NCBI GenBank assembly: GCA_024809215.1
Contig: JANUBW010000007.1
Coordinates: 1-64,000, forward strand
Source of the DNA: Niastella sp. OAS944
GTDB lineage: Bacteria > Bacteroidota > Bacteroidia > Chitinophagales > Chitinophagaceae
Direction of reading: 5' to 3'
DNA length: 64,000 nucleotides
Below, in pieces: positions 61,177 to 64,000 of this stretch. The translations under genes and the position numbers were made by a program. Under the pieces are notes generated by a model that saw nothing but the letters and a program-made list of their open reading frames with translations, searched no databases and had not been told where the DNA came from. Positions within the stretch are counted from its first letter, which is position 1; each line of letters opens with the position of its first letter.

Positions 61177-62064
61177 ATGACTAAAATAACCCAAATACTT
61201 CTTACTACCTTCAGCTTAATAGTTGCAGGCAGTAGTTTATATGCACAGGATGAAGACCTGTTAAAGCTGGTGAAGGATTCTTCTAACAAACAAAAGCAAT
61301 GGTCAACCGGTGCTTTTAAATCAACCCGGGTAATAAACGGGCAATCTATGGAGCTGTTAGGAAAAGGCGTGCTCGATGTTCGCATTTTACACCGATTTGG
61401 CTTGTTAAGCAATGGTGCAGATAATTTCTTTGGGCTCGACGAGGCCAGTATGCGTATGGGCTTCGATTATGGATTAACCGATAATTTAACTATAGGTGTG
61501 GGCAGAAGCACATTGAATAAAGAGCTTGATGCCTTTGGTAAGTTCCGTTTACTTCGCCAGTCAGATGATGGTTTGCCTTTTTCACTGGTATGGGTTTCGG
61601 GTATTACCGTGCACACCATGAAGTGGGCCGATACATCGCGTAAAAATTATTTCTCTTCGCGCGTTGGCTACTATCATGAAATTATCATTGGCCGTAAATT
61701 CAGCAACGCATTCAGCTTGCAGTTGAGCCCCATAATGGTACATCGCAACCTGGTTACCAATGCCGATGATGAGAACAATACCTTTGCGTTAGGCATTGGT
61801 GCAAGATTGAAGTTATCGAAACGTACTGCTTTTGTTGTGGATTATCATCCAATACTGGCCGGCCGCGAACCGGGCACTAAAGACCCTTTATCGGTAGGGT
61901 TTGATATTGAAACCGGCGGCCACGTATTTCAGTTACACTTTAGCAATAGCACCGGTATGAACGAAAAAGCCTTCCTCACCGGTACTACCGATGATTTTTG
62001 GAAGGGCGATATTCGTTTTGGCTTCAACCTGTCGAGAGTGTTTCAGATAAGAAAGAGGAAATAG
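61177..62064 (+). CDS. DUF5777 family outer membrane beta-barrel protein
   Basis: A 295-residue outer-membrane protein with signal peptide (MTKITQILLTTFSLIVAGSSLYAQ) and a series of alternating strands typical of a barrel (LTIGVGRSTLNKELD, FSLQLSPIMVHRNLV, KLSKRTAFVVDYHPI), ending with the aromatic-rich FRFGFNLSRVF. Family DUF5777; function unknown. It closes the lipoprotein-OB-YceI set, 30 nt after yceI. The co-occurrence of these four families suggests one envelope process, perhaps electron or lipid transfer. Confidence 0.85.
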   Translation: MTKITQILLTTFSLIVAGSSLYAQDEDLLKLVKDSSNKQKQWSTGAFKSTRVINGQSMELLGKGVLDVRILHRFGLLSNGADNFFGLDEASMRMGFDYGLTDNLTIGVGRSTLNKELDAFGKFRLLRQSDDGLPFSLVWVSGITVHTMKWADTSRKNYFSSRVGYYHEIIIGRKFSNAFSLQLSPIMVHRNLVTNADDENNTFALGIGARLKLSKRTAFVVDYHPILAGREPGTKDPLSVGFDIETGGHVFQLHFSNSTGMNEKAFLTGTTDDFWKGDIRFGFNLSRVFQIRKRK

Positions 62065-62382
62065 GTTGCAAAACAAAAAAGTTGATGATATCACTGCATT
62101 GTTTCGTGATAACAACCTATAAGTTCGTGATTACACGGAACAGGTGCGTAATAACAGGGAGTAAGTAGCCGGTTACTTAAAGTCGCTGACTTTGGTGTCA
62201 AAGTAAGCGACTTTAGGGTAAAAGTTGCGAAGTAATACGAAACAATGCAACCGGGTCACTAAAAGAGGTTGTGGGATTACAAACTAAATAGCCAGGTTGC
62301 CAAACAATAGAGCGAAGTCGCAAGGCGAGAAGGGAAAGTTAGTAAGTTATTTTTCCAGGTTACGAACTTCTAAATAAATACA
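62065..62382. repeat. Degenerate 20-22 nt periodic array
   Basis: No gene. Directly after the DUF5777 stop, about 12 to 14 degenerate units of 20-22 nt follow, each opening with a G-rich GTTnCnnAA-like core (GGTTGCAAAAC, GTTTCGTGATAAC, GTTCGTGATTAC, GTGCGTAATAAC, GGTTGCCAAAC, GGTTACGAAC). The register drifts by one or two bases. Confidence 0.55.
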
Positions 62383-62414
62383 ATAAACCGGTCTGTCGCA
62401 GGCAGCCGGTTTAT
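62383..62414 (-). terminator. Terminator-like hairpin after birA
   Basis: ATAAACCGG / CCGGTTTAT 9-bp stem; on the minus strand TGTATTTATTTAG follows. No long T run, so efficiency is uncertain. Confidence 0.6.
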
Positions 62415-62418
62415 CATA

Positions 62419-63207
62419 TTATCTAATTATCATCTCCACTTCCCCAAAATCAAACTCCCGCTCCATAGTATCCTTTGTTTGCAGCCGGCCATTCTCTGAA
62501 ACGCCCGTAATAGTGGTTTCGAACGAAATGCTTCCTTTCTTAAGCGTAACAGGTTGATGCAATTTGTACAATACCTGCCGATATTCCTGCATAATGGTTT
62601 CTATACCGCCTGCCTGTAATTGCTGATAGCGGTTTTCCAGGCACTGGCAAAGTTCGCGGCCCAGTTCAGCTGCATCAAAATCCCGACCGGTGATCTGTTT
62701 CAACGAAACGGGGTTAGGCAGTGCGGGGTCAAAAACTACCTGGTTTATGTTTATGCCAATGCCTACCACGGCATATAACCAGTCGGCGCCTCTGAATACA
62801 TTTTCTATTAAAATTCCCCCTGCCTTTCTGTCACGCCAATACACATCATTGGGCCATTTAATACGGGTTTCATCCCCGGCATATTTTTTATAAAAATCAT
62901 AACAGGCGAGGGCTACTGTTGCCGACAGCCAGAATTGCCGGGTGGCTAATAAACGGGGTGTAACAACAGCGCTAAGCATGATATTGAGGTTAGGGGTTGT
63001 TAACCAGCTTTTTCCACGTTGACCTTTGCCGGCAGTTTGTTCCAGGGCAAACCAGGTGGCGCCATGATTTGCCAATCCGGCTTGTATTTGCCGCATGGCA
63101 TAGTTGTTGGTGCTGTCTACAGTAGGTAATATTATATAAGGATGACCAATGGGGGGATGTGACAAAAGATTATTATTTTTGGGATGTGCGAAATTATGAA
63201 TTAGCAC
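62419..63207 (-). CDS. birA: Biotin--[acetyl-CoA-carboxylase] ligase
   Basis: Attaches biotin to carboxylase carrier proteins. The 262 residues contain only the ligase: S32-T-N (VDSTNNYA), GKGQRGKSW at 60-68, KWPND at 117-121 and KAGGIL at 128-133. The N-terminal HTH domain of the E. coli repressor form is absent, so no role as biotin repressor is expected. The C-terminal SH3-like domain (about 215-262) is present. Divergent from rsfS, in the usual birA-rsfS-ftsH order of Bacteroidota. Confidence 0.95.
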   Translation of the reverse strand: MLIHNFAHPKNNNLLSHPPIGHPYIILPTVDSTNNYAMRQIQAGLANHGATWFALEQTAGKGQRGKSWLTTPNLNIMLSAVVTPRLLATRQFWLSATVALACYDFYKKYAGDETRIKWPNDVYWRDRKAGGILIENVFRGADWLYAVVGIGININQVVFDPALPNPVSLKQITGRDFDAAELGRELCQCLENRYQQLQAGGIETIMQEYRQVLYKLHQPVTLKKGSISFETTITGVSENGRLQTKDTMEREFDFGEVEMIIR

Positions 63208-63365
63208 CGACCGTTTAAGGAGAGAAATGTTGTTATAAGCGGATTTATTCGTATTTTAAATACCAGTAGTCAATTCCCCCTGGTCAGGGAAGCGAATCGA
63301 GTCTGAGAACAGAGCTCCTCACTACCTAGAATTAAAACACAATTGATCATTAAAACACAGGATTA

Positions 63366-63767
63366 TTGGAACAAGTTTCAAGTGTAGCTACCCGTCGTAA
63401 GCGAAAAAGTGTAGCCAGATTATCGAAAAGTTCAAAGTTTTTTAAAGCAATCATTCACGCCATAAAGGAGAAGAAAGGAGACAATATTGTTTCGCTGGAT
63501 CTGCGTAAAATTCCCGAAGCTGTTGCCGACTATTTCATCATTTGCGAAGCCAGCAGTACTACCCAGGTTAAAGCCATAGCTGATTTTGTAATGGCGCATG
63601 TTGAAACAGCAGTAGAAGAAACCCCCTTTCATAGCGAAGGACAACAGTCATCGCACTGGATATTAGTCGATTATGTTAATGTTGTTGTTCATGTAATGCT
63701 GCCCGAAACGCGCAAATTTTACAAGCTGGAAGAAATGTGGAACGATGCTGAAGGTGAAGAATATTAA
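63366..63767 (+). CDS. rsfS: Ribosome silencing factor
   Basis: Binds ribosomal protein uL14 and prevents subunit joining when nutrients are scarce. The 133-residue protein has the RsfS core IPEAVADYFIICEASSTTQV (about 50-69) and WILVDYVNVVVHVM (about 98-111). It starts with TTG; no ATG occurs before residue 75. A basic N-terminal extension (TRRKRKSVARLSKSSK) precedes the domain. ftsH follows 136 nt downstream, as in related genomes. Confidence 0.93.
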   Translation: MEQVSSVATRRKRKSVARLSKSSKFFKAIIHAIKEKKGDNIVSLDLRKIPEAVADYFIICEASSTTQVKAIADFVMAHVETAVEETPFHSEGQQSSHWILVDYVNVVVHVMLPETRKFYKLEEMWNDAEGEEY

Positions 63768-63903
63768 GCCCGAGCTGCAAAAATTAATGTTAAAATGCGG
63801 CTTTGTGCGAAATAATCATTAACTAACAGCTTTTTAGGCGAACAAATGGGTTCCATCGATCATTATTATTTCATTTAGAAAAACCAAGGACAAGCAACAA
63901 TAT

Positions 63904-64000
63904 ATGTCACAGGACGAGTCAAGACAGAACGACCGCAACTTCCCTCGCTTACGTCCCCGCGATGACGGCGGCCAGCGAAAAGGTCCAAAATTCAATATTT
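63904..64000 (+). CDS. ftsH: ATP-dependent zinc metalloprotease FtsH, 5' end only
   Basis: Only the first 32 residues are in the window (MSQDESRQNDRNFPRLRPRD ... KGPKFNI). The hydrophilic N-terminus ending KGPKFNI just before the first membrane helix is typical of Chitinophagaceae FtsH, and the position after rsfS supports the call. Runs off the right edge. Confidence 0.82.
   Translation, partial: MSQDESRQNDRNFPRLRPRDDGGQRKGPKFNI

Overview
The window is a chromosomal segment of a Bacteroidota bacterium, most likely Chitinophagaceae (Niastella/Chitinophaga-like). This is read from gene content and order, not from a search: the HU-rng and mutY-ssb-gldE-gldD block, birA-rsfS-ftsH, holB next to ricT, DUF1015 next to serC, DUF5777 and YceI proteins, and promoters of the Bacteroidota type (TTTG, about 19 bp, TAnnTTTG). 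About 49 protein genes are supported, nearly all housekeeping or envelope functions. I see no rRNA, tRNA, CRISPR array, prophage or complete insertion sequence.

Layout. 0.1-7.7 kb (minus): acyl-CoA ligase, TPR protein, DUF1015, serC, an exported S1/P1-nuclease-like zinc protein and a DUF502 membrane protein. 7.8-14.7 kb (plus): a TetR repressor followed by a complete tripartite RND efflux pump (outer membrane channel, lipoprotein adaptor, permease). 14.8-22.6 kb: M16 protease, AIM24-like protein, Bax-inhibitor-1 protein, RicT and HolB. 22.6-28.2 kb: a repeat-rich stretch with glutathione peroxidase, a beta-helix lipoprotein, comF and radA. 28.8-31.2 kb: a membrane zinc peptidase and a beta-lactamase-fold hydrolase.

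31.3-42.1 kb is a conserved Bacteroidota core block: RNase G, a 31-residue AURKAIP1/COX24-type protein, a TPR protein and HU on one strand, and mutY, ssb, gldE, gldD, DUF3109, lutB and a polysaccharide-deacetylase-like protein on the other. 42.4-46.2 kb holds purH and comEC. 46.7-51.2 kb holds an uncharacterised soluble protein, two paralogous multi-spanning membrane proteins, a histidine kinase without a sensor domain, a NarL-type regulator and an acyltransferase; this is the best candidate for an undescribed signalling system. 51.3-59.0 kb: carB, an M23 protein, Bcp, a 44-residue membrane peptide and a ROK protein. 59.7-62.1 kb: lipoprotein with a CX4CH motif, OB-fold protein, YceI and a DUF5777 barrel, a likely envelope redox/lipid module. 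62.4-64 kb: birA, rsfS and the start of ftsH.

The intergenic DNA is also notable. Degenerate tandem arrays of exactly 7 or 8 nt periodicity lie immediately after the stop codons of many genes, one heptad array has entered the holB reading frame, and a 149-bp element with perfect 21-bp inverted ends sits in the radA-gpx region.
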